From NCBI GenBank assembly GCA_015064155.1, contig SVST01000018.1:1-56151 (forward strand): a DNA stretch of 56,151 nucleotides, given 5' to 3'. A program made the position numbers and the translations under genes. Below, one piece after another: positions 30,481 to 39,077 of the stretch. The notes under the pieces are model-generated. The model did not search any database and had not been told where the DNA came from. It saw nothing but the letters and a program-made list of their open reading frames with translations. Source of the stretch: Oscillospiraceae bacterium. GTDB taxonomy: Bacteria > Bacillota > Clostridia > Oscillospirales > CAG-272. Position 1 is the stretch's first letter. Every line of letters begins with the position of its first letter.

Positions 30481-31325
30481 TGAAAAAGATTGGATTTGTA
30501 GATTATTATCTGAGCGAGTGGCATGCTAACAACTATCCCGTATGGTTTAAGGCTGTCAACGAAGAAATGGGTACCGATTACGAGGTTGCTTACGCATGGG
30601 CAGAGCTGGACGTTTCTCCCGTCGACGGCATCACCTCCGCACAGTGGTGCGAAAAATTCGGTGCAACGCTTTGCTCCTCCTTGGACGAGCTGTGCGAAAA
30701 GAGTGACTACATCATCGTGCTGGCTCCCTCCGACCCCGAGAAGCACCTGCCCTTTGCACGCACCGTATTGAAGTACGGCAAGCCCACCTTTATCGACAAG
30801 ACCTTTGCTCCCAACAGCCAGGAGTCCGATGAAATGTTCGCGCTGGCTGAAAAGTACGGAACCAAGTTCTTCAGCACCTCTGCGCTCCGTTGCGCAACCG
30901 AATTGGAAAAGTTTGAGGGCGTTACCAACCTGATCGTTACCGGCGGCGGCTCTAACCTCCCCGAGTATTCGGTACACATCATCGAAATTGCCGTATCGCT
31001 CCTGCAGGATCCCGTAAAGCGCGTTATGATGCAATCGAAATCGCAAATGCGCTTCTGCCATGCGGAAACCGTTTCCGGTAAGACCGCAATCCTTTGCTAC
31101 ATGCCCGGCTTTGGCTACAGCGTAGCAGGTGAGCTGGCTGACGGCAAGGGACGCCACAAGATGATTACCTCCGCGTTCTTCAACGTGCTGATGGGCAAGA
31201 TCATCACCTTCTTCGAAACCAACGGCGAGTATCCCTTTGATCCCGCCGAAACCCGCGAGGTTATGCGCGTACGCGACGCAGTTCTCAAGGCTGAAGCAAA
31301 TCAGAATATTTGGATTGAGGTTTAA
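30480..31325 (+). CDS. Gfo/Idh/MocA-like protein with degenerate nucleotide site
   Basis: This 281-residue protein has the same fold as its neighbour but is shorter. The glycine-rich loop is replaced by IGFVDYYLSEWHANNY, and the EKP motif reads DKT (FIDKTFAPN, about 104-112). DYIIVLAPSDPEKHLPFARTVLKYGKPT keeps the family's second strand region. It may use a different cofactor mode, or act as partner subunit of the 29419 product. One-base overlap at TGATG indicates coupled translation. Confidence 0.75.
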   Translation: MKKIGFVDYYLSEWHANNYPVWFKAVNEEMGTDYEVAYAWAELDVSPVDGITSAQWCEKFGATLCSSLDELCEKSDYIIVLAPSDPEKHLPFARTVLKYGKPTFIDKTFAPNSQESDEMFALAEKYGTKFFSTSALRCATELEKFEGVTNLIVTGGGSNLPEYSVHIIEIAVSLLQDPVKRVMMQSKSQMRFCHAETVSGKTAILCYMPGFGYSVAGELADGKGRHKMITSAFFNVLMGKIITFFETNGEYPFDPAETREVMRVRDAVLKAEANQNIWIEV

Positions 31326-31338
31326 TCCGAGATCTTCA

Positions 31339-31378
31339 ATAACAAGAACCCCGCCGACTCGGCGGGGTTCTTGTTATT
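31339..31378. terminator. bidirectional terminator
   Basis: Perfect 18-bp arms (31339-31356, 31361-31378) with a 4-base loop, A-rich and T-rich at the ends. It separates the convergent oxidoreductase and glycosyltransferase operons. Confidence 0.9.
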
Positions 31379-31382
31379 TATT

Positions 31383-32471
31383 TCATTGGTTGGAAACAAC
31401 GTAACGGCAAACGGTTTCCGCCGCATTGTGTTGCGTAAAAAGCTCCATTTGCTCCTTTTGCTGCTCCGCAACGGTAGGGTCATTCAGCATTTTTAAGATC
31501 AACGCGGAAAGCTGTTTCCATTTTTTTACCCCACAGGCAACTCCGCTTTGGATCAAAAAATCAAAATTCCGTGTTTCACACCCCGGAACCGCATTGATAA
31601 ATGCCATCGGCAGTCGCTTGGCAATTGCTTCGGACGTGGTCAGTCCTCCCGGCTTCGTGATGTATAAATCTGCCGCAGACATATAATCCGCCATTCGGTC
31701 GGTAAAGCCCACCACGATCATGCGCTCCCGATTCTCCGCGCAAAGCGCATCGTACGTCTTTTCGTTGTGTCCGCACAGCACGACCAGAACGGTATCCTGC
31801 GGTAATTTATCCAACAGCTGCAATGCCGATTTTTCAAGCTTACCGGCTCCCATGCTACCACAGCTTAACACCACCAACCGCTTCTCCAAGGGAAGCTTCA
31901 ATTCGCTCCGTGCCGCATCCTTTTCTTTCTCGTCATAAAAAATCGATGCAATCGGAATTCCGGACGCATACAGCTTATCTGCCGCAATCCCACATCGCAC
32001 GAATTCACCGAGGAGCATACGGTGCGGAATAAAGTATGCGTCGGCATAAAGCTCCGATACCCCCGGACTGCAGGTATAGTCGGTGCAGACGAAATACGTC
32101 GGCAGGTGCAGCTCGAATTTTGCCCGCATAGCGGTCATCATCAGACCCGAAAAAACGTGCGTACAGATCACGGCATCGTAGCCGTCAAGAAGCTTTTCGT
32201 GCAAAGCGTCAGCCCCTTTGGCGCAACGCGAGTAAATAAATTTCGGGGTGTGACGTTCCTCAAACCGATACCCGAAGCCAAACAGACGCGGATGCTTCCG
32301 ATAGACGTAGGAATGTCCCCAGCTGATAAAATCCGACACCTTTTCCGAAATAAAGGACAAACAGTCGGCGATCTCACTCGTAATGTTCATTTTGTCAAAT
32401 TGTTCGGCAAGGGCTAAGGCGGTGGAATTATGTCCTCCCCCCGTGTTCGCCGATAATATCAAGATTCGCAT
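31383..32471 (-). CDS. GT28-type diacylglycerol glycosyltransferase / MGDG synthase family
   Basis: This 362-residue protein resembles UgtP and monogalactosyldiacylglycerol synthases. It opens with RILILSANTGGGHNSTALALAE, the family's G-rich N-terminal loop (residues about 2-23), and carries CTDYTCSP near 130. The sugar-nucleotide part has VVLSCGSMGAGK, VVLCGHN and ITKPGGLTTSEAIAKRLPM, which bears the donor-binding glycines and Glu. The family transfers hexose to diacylglycerol at the inner membrane face. The start at 32471 follows GAGGAG and overlaps the preceding gene by 44 bases. It is the third gene of the PAP2 operon. Confidence 0.85.
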   Translation of the reverse strand: MRILILSANTGGGHNSTALALAEQFDKMNITSEIADCLSFISEKVSDFISWGHSYVYRKHPRLFGFGYRFEERHTPKFIYSRCAKGADALHEKLLDGYDAVICTHVFSGLMMTAMRAKFELHLPTYFVCTDYTCSPGVSELYADAYFIPHRMLLGEFVRCGIAADKLYASGIPIASIFYDEKEKDAARSELKLPLEKRLVVLSCGSMGAGKLEKSALQLLDKLPQDTVLVVLCGHNEKTYDALCAENRERMIVVGFTDRMADYMSAADLYITKPGGLTTSEAIAKRLPMAFINAVPGCETRNFDFLIQSGVACGVKKWKQLSALILKMLNDPTVAEQQKEQMELFTQHNAAETVCRYVVSNQ

Positions 32472-32943
32472 GTCGTTTTCTCTCCTCTCGAGCCTCAAGA
32501 CGCTGAGCCAGCGCAACCAAAGTGGGTCGGTTATACCGTTGTATCAAAATAAACGGAAGATTGCATAAGATCACTACGAAACACAAAACGATTCCAACAA
32601 AGCTTCTCCAAAACAGCCAAATGACCGGGGACAGCGCGCACAGGCAAAGATGCACGATCTCCGCGCGGCAGGTTTCGGCAACCAAAATCCAAACGTCGTG
32701 GGAGTGCGGTGCCTTTCCAACGCGCTTTGGAACCATGTCCCGCATCACGCGGCTCATGTCGGGCATACGGTCCTTCCATGCATCAATGCGCAGCTTTTTG
32801 TAAATTTTCCCGTTTTTTTCCCACCGATAGGCACGGTATGGGAAACGGCTGTGAGAGAACCAACGTCGCGGAATCGCCTCCCCAATAAAGTGAGATGCGA
32901 TCCCGAGCGCCAGCACGTATAGGGCACTGTACAAAAGCGGCAC
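32428..32943 (-). CDS. CrtO-like glycosyl acyltransferase family membrane protein
   Basis: This 171-residue protein has an N-terminal hydrophobic helix, RWFSHSRFPYRAYRWEKNGKIYKKLRIDAWKDRMPD (about 26-61, with the family's WE-G-YxxL-W-KDxxPD pattern) and two hydrophobic segments at about 100-135. This resembles the glycosyl-4,4'-diaponeurosporenoate acyltransferase (CrtO) family, whose staphylococcal member acylates a sugar on a carotenoid. No carotenoid genes are seen here, so the acceptor may be the glycolipid made by the next gene. GTG start after AAGGAGGTGA. Confidence 0.75.
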   Translation of the reverse strand: MPLLYSALYVLALGIASHFIGEAIPRRWFSHSRFPYRAYRWEKNGKIYKKLRIDAWKDRMPDMSRVMRDMVPKRVGKAPHSHDVWILVAETCRAEIVHLCLCALSPVIWLFWRSFVGIVLCFVVILCNLPFILIQRYNRPTLVALAQRLEAREERKRHANLDIIGEHGGRT

Positions 32944-32955
32944 GTGCTCACCTCC

Positions 32956-33681
32956 TTACGGTATCGTTACGTCGTCGTCGCGCGGACGGCAAACCCAACA
33001 GAATACCAACGGATAGCAGATCGCACAAAGAACAAGAGCCGCGATCACGTCCAGAATCGAATGCTGCTTCAAAAAGACGGTTGACAGCGAGATGGCAACC
33101 GTGGAAAGAATGAAAAACAGCTTCCATCCCCATCCCCGAAGCGTCTTGCTATGTAACCCCGCAAAGCAAACGGCAAACGAGCCCAACACGTGAATCGAGG
33201 GACACACGTTGGTGTTGGTATCAAAATCGTAAAGCCGCTTTACGATATCGATCATCCAGTTATCTCTCGGAAAATCCATCGGACGCAGCCCCTGCATATT
33301 GGGCCATACGTAATAAATCACGGCTGTGATCGTATAGGAAAAGATCACGAACCACGAAAATTGACGGAACGCCTGAACGTCAAACAGCAAGCCGTACAGT
33401 GCCATGCCAACCAAGAAGGCAAACCAAAAATAATACGGGATGACGAACCACTCACAAAACGGGATCTTGGCATCCCACGCGCAGACGACCTCGGTATAAA
33501 TCAGCTCCTTGCCCGTAATCGCCTCCCAAACGTGCGGCCAAAAACGCTCTACGGTCAGAAAAGCAAGCCCGTAGATCGGCCAATACAGAAGCAAAAAAAG
33601 GTGCTTATATTTGTGTGTTTTAAGCGTTGACGGGCGCAGGTCCCGATAAAACGCAAGCGTGTTTTTGAAATTCATGTCCAT
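32956..33681 (-). CDS. PAP2-family membrane phosphatase
   Basis: This 241-residue protein has about six membrane helices and the late PAP2 motifs CPSIHVLGSFAVCFA (catalytic His, about 163-177) and STVFLKQHSILDVIAA (about 200-215). The first KxxxxxxRP motif is weak (GLRPMDFPRDNW). PAP2 enzymes dephosphorylate lipid phosphates such as phosphatidic acid. As first gene of an operon with a glycosyltransferase and an acyltransferase it could supply diacylglycerol. It has its own promoter. Confidence 0.85.
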   Translation of the reverse strand: MDMNFKNTLAFYRDLRPSTLKTHKYKHLFLLLYWPIYGLAFLTVERFWPHVWEAITGKELIYTEVVCAWDAKIPFCEWFVIPYYFWFAFLVGMALYGLLFDVQAFRQFSWFVIFSYTITAVIYYVWPNMQGLRPMDFPRDNWMIDIVKRLYDFDTNTNVCPSIHVLGSFAVCFAGLHSKTLRGWGWKLFFILSTVAISLSTVFLKQHSILDVIAALVLCAICYPLVFCWVCRPRDDDVTIP

Positions 33682-33745
33682 ACAACCCTTGTCATCTCAA
33701 TGGAAATCGGCACTCCGAACGGAAAATACCGTACATATTTTGTCC

Positions 33746-33774
33746 ATTATACCATACTTTCCCAAAAAAAGCAA
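33746..33774 (-). promoter_or_regulatory. sigma-A promoter of the PAP2 operon
   Basis: Minus-strand TTGCTT, 17-bp spacer, TATAAT, about 65 bases upstream of the start. Confidence 0.65.
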
Positions 33775-33808
33775 CCTTATTATGTCGATTGAAAAAAATT
33801 TACTTTAT

Positions 33809-34876
33809 TCAAATAATAAACTGTTTTTCACAACCGATCCATTCGATCAGCGTTTTCAAGCAAACGGCAAAGAACGGAGCCAAAAGCATCCCAAAAAATC
33901 CAAACAGCCTCCAGCCTGCAAAGCTTGTCAAGAGGGTGAGCATTGGATGCAGTCCCAGACTCTTGCCAACCAACCGCGGCTCCACCACCTGTCGCACGAC
34001 GAAAACCGCGCCGTAAATGATCAAAAGACCAACCCCCATTCGATAGTCCTTTTCCACCAACCGTATGATTGCCCACGGGATCAACACGGTTCCCACCCCC
34101 AAAACGGGCAGCATATCGATGAATGCGATCACCAACGAAAGCAAAAATGCGTATTCGACGCGCAGCAAGCCAAACCCGAGCAGCAGCACGGCAAAGGTCA
34201 AGAAAAGCAACAAAAGATAGGCTTGCAGATAGCGAAAGGACAATCGCTTGATGCGATTTTGCAAGGCAGGCAGACGACTGCGAATCACAAAGGGCAACCA
34301 TGCGCCGACGGCTGTTGAATCTCCCTCGGCAGTACAAAAATAAAACCCCGAGATCACCGTGATCATCATTGCCAAAAACGCGTTTGGCAGTCCCGAGAGC
34401 AATGCCCCCAATACGCGCGGCAGGGCGGTTGCAAGTGACGAAACGCTCTCGGAAAAAAACGAGGAAAGTGCGGCGTTCAAACGTTCCCGCAAGATACCGA
34501 ACCGGCGGAAAAACGGGAGACGCGAGGAAATCATTTCAAAATAATCGGGATCAGCGGCAAAAAAGGAGGACAGCGTTTGCTCGGACAGCTTTTGATCCAA
34601 AAAACGTTGCAATTCCCAAATCAAGCGTTCCGTCGCGGCAAAGATCAAAAAGAAAAAGCCACTCCAAAAAAGCAACAAAAACAGAATTGCACAAACCTTA
34701 TAGGGCACGCGGAAGCGGTTGGAAACAGCTCTTGCCAAGGGACGGATCAAAAGCGATAATGCCCACGCAATCAGAAAGGGCAACAAAATCGGCAACAGAT
34801 ACCGAATTCCAAAAACAACGGCAACCACTCCCACCGCAATGCAAAACAGCATGGATGCCCATCGTTCCCATCTCAT
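33809..34876 (-). CDS. ytvI: AI-2E/YtvI-type permease
   Basis: This 355-residue protein has about eight hydrophobic segments with the AI-2E family motif near the C-terminus (FIDMLPVLGVGTVLIPWAI and VRQVVEPRLVGKSLGLHPMLTLL). YtvI-like members belong to sporulation gene sets in spore formers, although their transport role is unclear; other family members export small molecules or ions. The start at 34876 follows GGGGGAG; the longer frame has no better site. It is convergent with nothing and divergent from the cyclophilin gene. Confidence 0.82.
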   Translation of the reverse strand: MRWERWASMLFCIAVGVVAVVFGIRYLLPILLPFLIAWALSLLIRPLARAVSNRFRVPYKVCAILFLLLFWSGFFFLIFAATERLIWELQRFLDQKLSEQTLSSFFAADPDYFEMISSRLPFFRRFGILRERLNAALSSFFSESVSSLATALPRVLGALLSGLPNAFLAMMITVISGFYFCTAEGDSTAVGAWLPFVIRSRLPALQNRIKRLSFRYLQAYLLLLFLTFAVLLLGFGLLRVEYAFLLSLVIAFIDMLPVLGVGTVLIPWAIIRLVEKDYRMGVGLLIIYGAVFVVRQVVEPRLVGKSLGLHPMLTLLTSFAGWRLFGFFGMLLAPFFAVCLKTLIEWIGCEKQFII

Positions 34877-34908
34877 CGGTAATTCTCCCCCTATCTCGTC
34901 CTTTTTAT

Positions 34909-34936
34909 ATTCTATGGTATCCAAAAAGATTGTAAA
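34909..34936 (-). promoter_or_regulatory. possible promoter of ytvI
   Basis: Minus-strand TTTACA, 16-bp spacer, TAGAAT; weaker than the other promoters here. Confidence 0.4.
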
Positions 34937-34961
34937 TTATTTCTCAAACAGAAAGAAAAAC

Positions 34962-34990
34962 TTGACAAACCGTTCTTTTTTTGATACAAT
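34962..34990 (+). promoter_or_regulatory. sigma-A promoter of the cyclophilin gene
   Basis: TTGACA, 17-bp spacer, TACAAT, 43 bases before the start codon. Confidence 0.85.
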
Positions 34991-35033
34991 TTCTTTGTCT
35001 TACCCCACACGTTACGAAAGAAAGGAATAAACT

Positions 35034-35831
35034 ATGGGAAAATTATCAAAAGCGCAGGAAGAGGCACAACGCCGCAAGTATATGGCAGAGCTTCGCCAAA
35101 AGGAACGGCAAGCCGCCAAAAAGATGTCCAGAATCGTTTGGCTGATTTCCATCGTATCGGCTATTGTGATTGTAGCCGTCGTTTCCTCGGTACTGGTTCT
35201 TACCTACCTGCGGGATAAAGCCGGACAAGCCCCCAAAATGGAGGACCTGAATTTTACCGCGCTGTCAAGTGCTGAATACGACAAGCTCGTCCTCACACCC
35301 AACGATCCCTCCGATCTCGTCAGCATCAAGGTTTCCTATACCGCGGCAGACGGTGAATCCAAATCGGGAAATATCGTTGTGCGTCTGTTTGAAGAGGTTG
35401 CACCCCAAACGGTAGCCAATTTCAAAAAGCTTGTATCGTCTAACCATTATGCAGCCTCCGAATTCCACCGTGTTCTCAAGGGCTTCATGATCCAAGGCGG
35501 AGATTCGGTATCGGGCGCGGGGGCAAAATCGATCAAGGGTGAGTTTTCCGAAAACGGATTTAAAAACAATCTCTCGCATAAGCGCGGTGTGATTTCCATG
35601 GCGCGCGGTGACGAACCGAACTCGGCATCCGATGAATTCTTTATCGTCCATCAAGACACCACCGAGCTGGACGGAAAATACGCGGCCTTTGGCTACGTTG
35701 TGTACGGCATGGACATTGTGGATGAAATTGCCGCATTGGAGGTGGAAGCAAATCCCAAAATGGACGGTGAGGTTTCTCGCCCCGTTGACAAGGTATCCAT
35801 TACCTCGGTTAACTTCGTAAATTTCAGATAA
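35034..35831 (+). CDS. membrane-anchored cyclophilin-type peptidyl-prolyl isomerase
   Basis: This 265-residue protein has a charged cytoplasmic N-terminus (about 1-32), one membrane helix (about 33-60), and an extracellular cyclophilin domain. Domain motifs are VRLFEEVAPQTVANFKKLV, FHRVLKGFMIQGGD (catalytic Arg region), SMARGDEPNSASDEFFIV and AAFGYVVYGMDIVDEI. It should speed prolyl isomerisation in secreted proteins. The charged N-terminus plus helix lacks a cleavage site, so it stays anchored. The next gene starts 6 bases downstream. Confidence 0.9.
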   Translation: MGKLSKAQEEAQRRKYMAELRQKERQAAKKMSRIVWLISIVSAIVIVAVVSSVLVLTYLRDKAGQAPKMEDLNFTALSSAEYDKLVLTPNDPSDLVSIKVSYTAADGESKSGNIVVRLFEEVAPQTVANFKKLVSSNHYAASEFHRVLKGFMIQGGDSVSGAGAKSIKGEFSENGFKNNLSHKRGVISMARGDEPNSASDEFFIVHQDTTELDGKYAAFGYVVYGMDIVDEIAALEVEANPKMDGEVSRPVDKVSITSVNFVNFR

Positions 35832-35837
35832 ACGTCG

Positions 35838-36512
35838 ATGCTGGTTTTGGTTACCTCCCACCGTGATACGCACGGTGACCTTTTGGAATCCCTGATTCAA
35901 AACGGAATTTTTACGTACGTCACCTCCCCCACCGACGCAATGCAACTGGTTCACGACAAGGATACCGGCGGAGTGGTGCTTGATTGTATGTCAGATCTGA
36001 CAAGAGGTGAGCAATTATGCGCGAATCTGAGAACCGCATATCCGCAGATTCCGATTGCGGCAATCACGGCACGCTCCGCCGTACCGAACATGAAAGCCGA
36101 CCGATTCCTGCGAGGCTTTGGAAGCACGCTGCTTGCCGAGCTCCTGGATTTTTGCATCTCCAACTGCGGATGGAAAACGGCTCGTCTTTCCACACCCTAT
36201 TTGACCGTGTGCCAAGCCCCCGAAGAAACGCTGTATATGGGGGACCGACTAAACCCATCCCCACACGAGCATCGCATTTTACGCTGTTTATTTTACCGCG
36301 CCCCCTTCTGTATGCCTGCCGACGACTTGATCGCACTGTGCTTTCCCTTTTCGGACAAGACCCATGCATCGCTCGCCGTGCAGATTGCGCGACTCAATAA
36401 ACGGGCGGTGGCAATCAATTCCCTGCCGTTGATCGTTTTTCGCCATGGTCGCGGCTATAGCCTACGGGACGGAATTTTACCCCACGCTCAAAACGAATCT
36501 GCGATACGATAA
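35838..36512 (+). CDS. winged-helix regulator with pseudo-receiver domain
   Basis: This 224-residue protein looks like an OmpR-type response regulator whose receiver has decayed. The first strand (MLVLVTSHRD) lacks the acidic pair, GVVLDCM keeps an Asp at 49 near the phosphoacceptor position, and AAITARS matches the fourth strand. The C-terminal winged helix is clearer: NPSPHEHRILRCLFYRAP, LAVQIARLNKRA and IVFRHGRGYSL. No histidine kinase adjoins. It starts 6 bases after the cyclophilin stop with no ribosome site, so translation is coupled. It may act without phosphorylation. Confidence 0.7.
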   Translation: MLVLVTSHRDTHGDLLESLIQNGIFTYVTSPTDAMQLVHDKDTGGVVLDCMSDLTRGEQLCANLRTAYPQIPIAAITARSAVPNMKADRFLRGFGSTLLAELLDFCISNCGWKTARLSTPYLTVCQAPEETLYMGDRLNPSPHEHRILRCLFYRAPFCMPADDLIALCFPFSDKTHASLAVQIARLNKRAVAINSLPLIVFRHGRGYSLRDGILPHAQNESAIR

Positions 36513-36533
36513 CTCCACAGAAAGGACAAAACT

Positions 36534-37358
36534 ATGAGAAAAATCGGAATCAATGCCGAGATCGGCTTTGGGATCGACAACATGGAAATGCTGCGCCGCA
36601 TCAAGGATGCGGGATTCGATGCGGTATTCCCCGGCTGGCATGAGGATGCCCCTCTTGCCGAATGGAAGCGGGAAGCCGACCGATTAGGGCTTGAAATGCC
36701 CTTCGTGCACGCACCGTTCAGCAAGATCGAATGGATTTGGGAAGACGATCCCCTGGGAGATCAAGTATTGGACACCCAAATCAAATGCGTTGATGCCTGC
36801 GCAGATGCGGGGGTATCGGTGGTCGTTTGTCATATTTACAAGGGCTTTGGAAAGGAAGAAAAGCCCACCGAGCACGGATTTGCAAGGCTTTTGCGTCTGT
36901 TAGATCATGCCGCAAGCCGATCCTGCCGCATTGCCTTTGAAAACACGGAGGGTGACGCGTATCTCGATGCTACGCTGAAAAGATTTTGGGAGCATCCCGC
37001 CACCGGCTTTTGCTTCGACTCGGGACATGAGCTTTGCTACAATCGCGGCAACGATCTTTTGGGACTTTACGGAGGTCGCTTGATCGCAACACATTTGGAT
37101 GACAATTTGGGAATCAGCGGCGACTCCATCTTTTGGACCGACGATCTGCACCTGCTCCCGTGGGACGGTGTTGTCGACTTCGAACGGGTTGCCAAACGCT
37201 TGCAGGCGGTAGGGTTCGATGGAATTCTGATGTTTGAATTGACCGTAAAAAGCAAGCCAAACCGTCACGAAAACGATGCCTACTCGGAAATGGGCTGTGA
37301 CGTATATTTAAAGGAAGCCCACCGCCGTGCGGTACGCTTCGCCAAGCTTTTTGAATGA
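36534..37358 (+). CDS. sugar phosphate isomerase/epimerase (TIM barrel)
   Basis: This 274-residue xylose-isomerase-like TIM barrel has strand motifs VHAPFSKIEW, VVVCHIYKGFG, RIAFENTEGD (Glu metal ligand), GFCFDSGHELCYN (Asp and His ligands), LIATHLDDNLG and ILMFELTVK (C-terminal Glu). It is only distantly related to the protein at 2414. The substrate is unknown. It follows the regulator gene by 21 bases with GAAAGGA as ribosome site and ends the cyclophilin operon before a terminator. Confidence 0.85.
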   Translation: MRKIGINAEIGFGIDNMEMLRRIKDAGFDAVFPGWHEDAPLAEWKREADRLGLEMPFVHAPFSKIEWIWEDDPLGDQVLDTQIKCVDACADAGVSVVVCHIYKGFGKEEKPTEHGFARLLRLLDHAASRSCRIAFENTEGDAYLDATLKRFWEHPATGFCFDSGHELCYNRGNDLLGLYGGRLIATHLDDNLGISGDSIFWTDDLHLLPWDGVVDFERVAKRLQAVGFDGILMFELTVKSKPNRHENDAYSEMGCDVYLKEAHRRAVRFAKLFE

Positions 37359-37365
37359 AACGTGA

Positions 37366-37410
37366 AAAAGACCGTAAGAAAAGAGCATTGCCTCTTGCTT
37401 ACGGTCTTTT
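37366..37410. terminator. bidirectional terminator
   Basis: AAAAGACCGTAAG (37366-37378) pairs perfectly with 37398-37410. It separates the isomerase gene from the convergent GerA-type gene. Confidence 0.85.
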
Positions 37411-37421
37411 CGTTTTCCGCT

Positions 37422-38891
37422 TCACTTCCCCGTTTTGCTTCGACGGATACCGTTCGTATCGGGAAACTTGTCCTTTCGCATACGGAAAAACATGGAATAC
37501 AGAGCCTTTCCGTTAAAGGGGATCAAGGGATACAAATAGGAACGCTTGCCGTTTGCGGTTTTGTTGGTTACCAGCAACAGAAACGCACCGACGGCACCGA
37601 TCACAAGTCCCGCACCGCCAAACAGATAAATGCACACCAAAAGACCGATGCGCAAGAACTTGAACGCGTAGCCCAGCTGATAGCTTCTTTGCGAGAAATT
37701 TGCGATTGCCACGAATGCCATATACAAAATCACCTCGGGAATCAGCCAGCCAACCGACACCGCAAAATCCCCCAAAATCAAGCCGCCCACCACCGACAAC
37801 GAATTGGATAGCATATTGGGGGTGTTCATCGATGCCATCCGCAAGCCGTCGATCATAAATTCAACCAGGATCAGCTGTACGAAAATGGGAATTTTCCCCG
37901 TGCTTTCGGGTAAGACGAAGCGCAGAAATGCGGGTGTCAGCTCGGGGTTTTGCGTAAAGAAAAACCAAACGGGAACCAAAAAAAGCGTTGCCCAAAAGAC
38001 CAAATGCCGAACCAATCGAATATAACTCCCCGTCAGCGGTGGGAAGTAAAAATCATTGGTTTCCTGCATAAAGTCAAAAATCGTGCTGGGGAACACCATG
38101 ATCTCGGGCGAATTGTCGATGATCACCAGAACGCTTCCCTCCAGCACCTGCGCCGCCGCCACGTCGGGACGCTCGGTATACCGAATCTTGGGAAACGGGT
38201 TGTACCATTTATCGTGAATCAGAAGCTCTGCCAGCGATTCATGCCCCATCGTCAAGGCACCCGTCCTGATTTTCCGAAGTCTGTTTTGCAAAAAGGAAAC
38301 GTACCCCGGGTCTGCCTGTCCCTCCAGATAACACAGCACGACGTCACTTTTGCTCCGCGCACCAACGGTAAAATATTGCATGGTCAACGCGGGGTCGCGT
38401 ATTCTTCTTCGAATCAGGGCGGTATTGAAAACCAACGTTTCCACAAATCCGTCGCGCGAGCCCATCATAACGCGGTCACTCTCGGGCTCCTCCACCGAAC
38501 GCGTCGGATAGGTGCGCGAATCGATCACGATCGCATATCGTCCAAAGGTTTCTCCAAGAATCAGGCTGGTGCCGGACAGAACCATTTGCAGCATCATCTG
38601 CGCATCCTCGGTTACCTCTGCCTCCACGAACGGCACGTGATGCTCACAAAAGTACCGTGCCGCAGCATCCTCTGCATCGTCGGTCGGTGCCCCAAGCCCT
38701 TTGAGCGAAAGAAAATAGATCATCAGCTTGTTCATCGAGCCGCCGTCTACGAAGCCGTCGATATAGTACAGCGTCAATTCCTGCTTCCCAAGATAGATCG
38801 TTTTTTTGATAACGTCAAAATTCTGTTCCACACGCAGAATCTCATCCATCAGTCGTACGTTTTCGCGGTAATCCGCACATAATCCTCTCAT
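37422..38891 (-). CDS. spoVAF: spore germination protein, GerA/SpoVAF family
   Basis: This 489-residue protein has a large soluble N-terminal domain (about 1-285; YYIDGFVDGGSMNKLMIYFL, LVFNTALIRRRIRDPALTMQYFTVGARSKSDV) and about five membrane helices from 290 to 450 (PVWFFF, FVQLILVEFMIDGLRMAS, GLILGDFAVSVGWLIPEVILYMAF). This is the A-subunit plan of nutrient germinant receptors; length and N-terminus suit SpoVAF, which acts with the dipicolinate channel in the spore inner membrane. No B or C subunit or other spoVA gene adjoins, so it is an orphan here. The start follows GAGGTGA. Distinguishing SpoVAF from GerAA needs an alignment. Confidence 0.82.
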   Translation of the reverse strand: MRGLCADYRENVRLMDEILRVEQNFDVIKKTIYLGKQELTLYYIDGFVDGGSMNKLMIYFLSLKGLGAPTDDAEDAAARYFCEHHVPFVEAEVTEDAQMMLQMVLSGTSLILGETFGRYAIVIDSRTYPTRSVEEPESDRVMMGSRDGFVETLVFNTALIRRRIRDPALTMQYFTVGARSKSDVVLCYLEGQADPGYVSFLQNRLRKIRTGALTMGHESLAELLIHDKWYNPFPKIRYTERPDVAAAQVLEGSVLVIIDNSPEIMVFPSTIFDFMQETNDFYFPPLTGSYIRLVRHLVFWATLFLVPVWFFFTQNPELTPAFLRFVLPESTGKIPIFVQLILVEFMIDGLRMASMNTPNMLSNSLSVVGGLILGDFAVSVGWLIPEVILYMAFVAIANFSQRSYQLGYAFKFLRIGLLVCIYLFGGAGLVIGAVGAFLLLVTNKTANGKRSYLYPLIPFNGKALYSMFFRMRKDKFPDTNGIRRSKTGK

Positions 38892-39077
38892 CCCGTCACC
38901 TCACTCAAGCCTTATGATTCCCGATTTTTGGATTTTATACACACTGTTTGGGAGAGATCGGTCTTTTTTGCAGGATCTCTGCATAAGCTATATAAAAAAT
39001 GACGGTCATGATCTGAAAAGCAGAAACGTCAGGCAATTTTTTGCCGATTGCTATGGTAGAAAGGATAGAGGAAACGC

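Noticed and set aside
38892-38940. sigma-G promoter for the GerA-type gene (GTATA and CATAAGG)
   Set aside because: The spacer is 19 bases and the -10 is poor, so it is not convincing.
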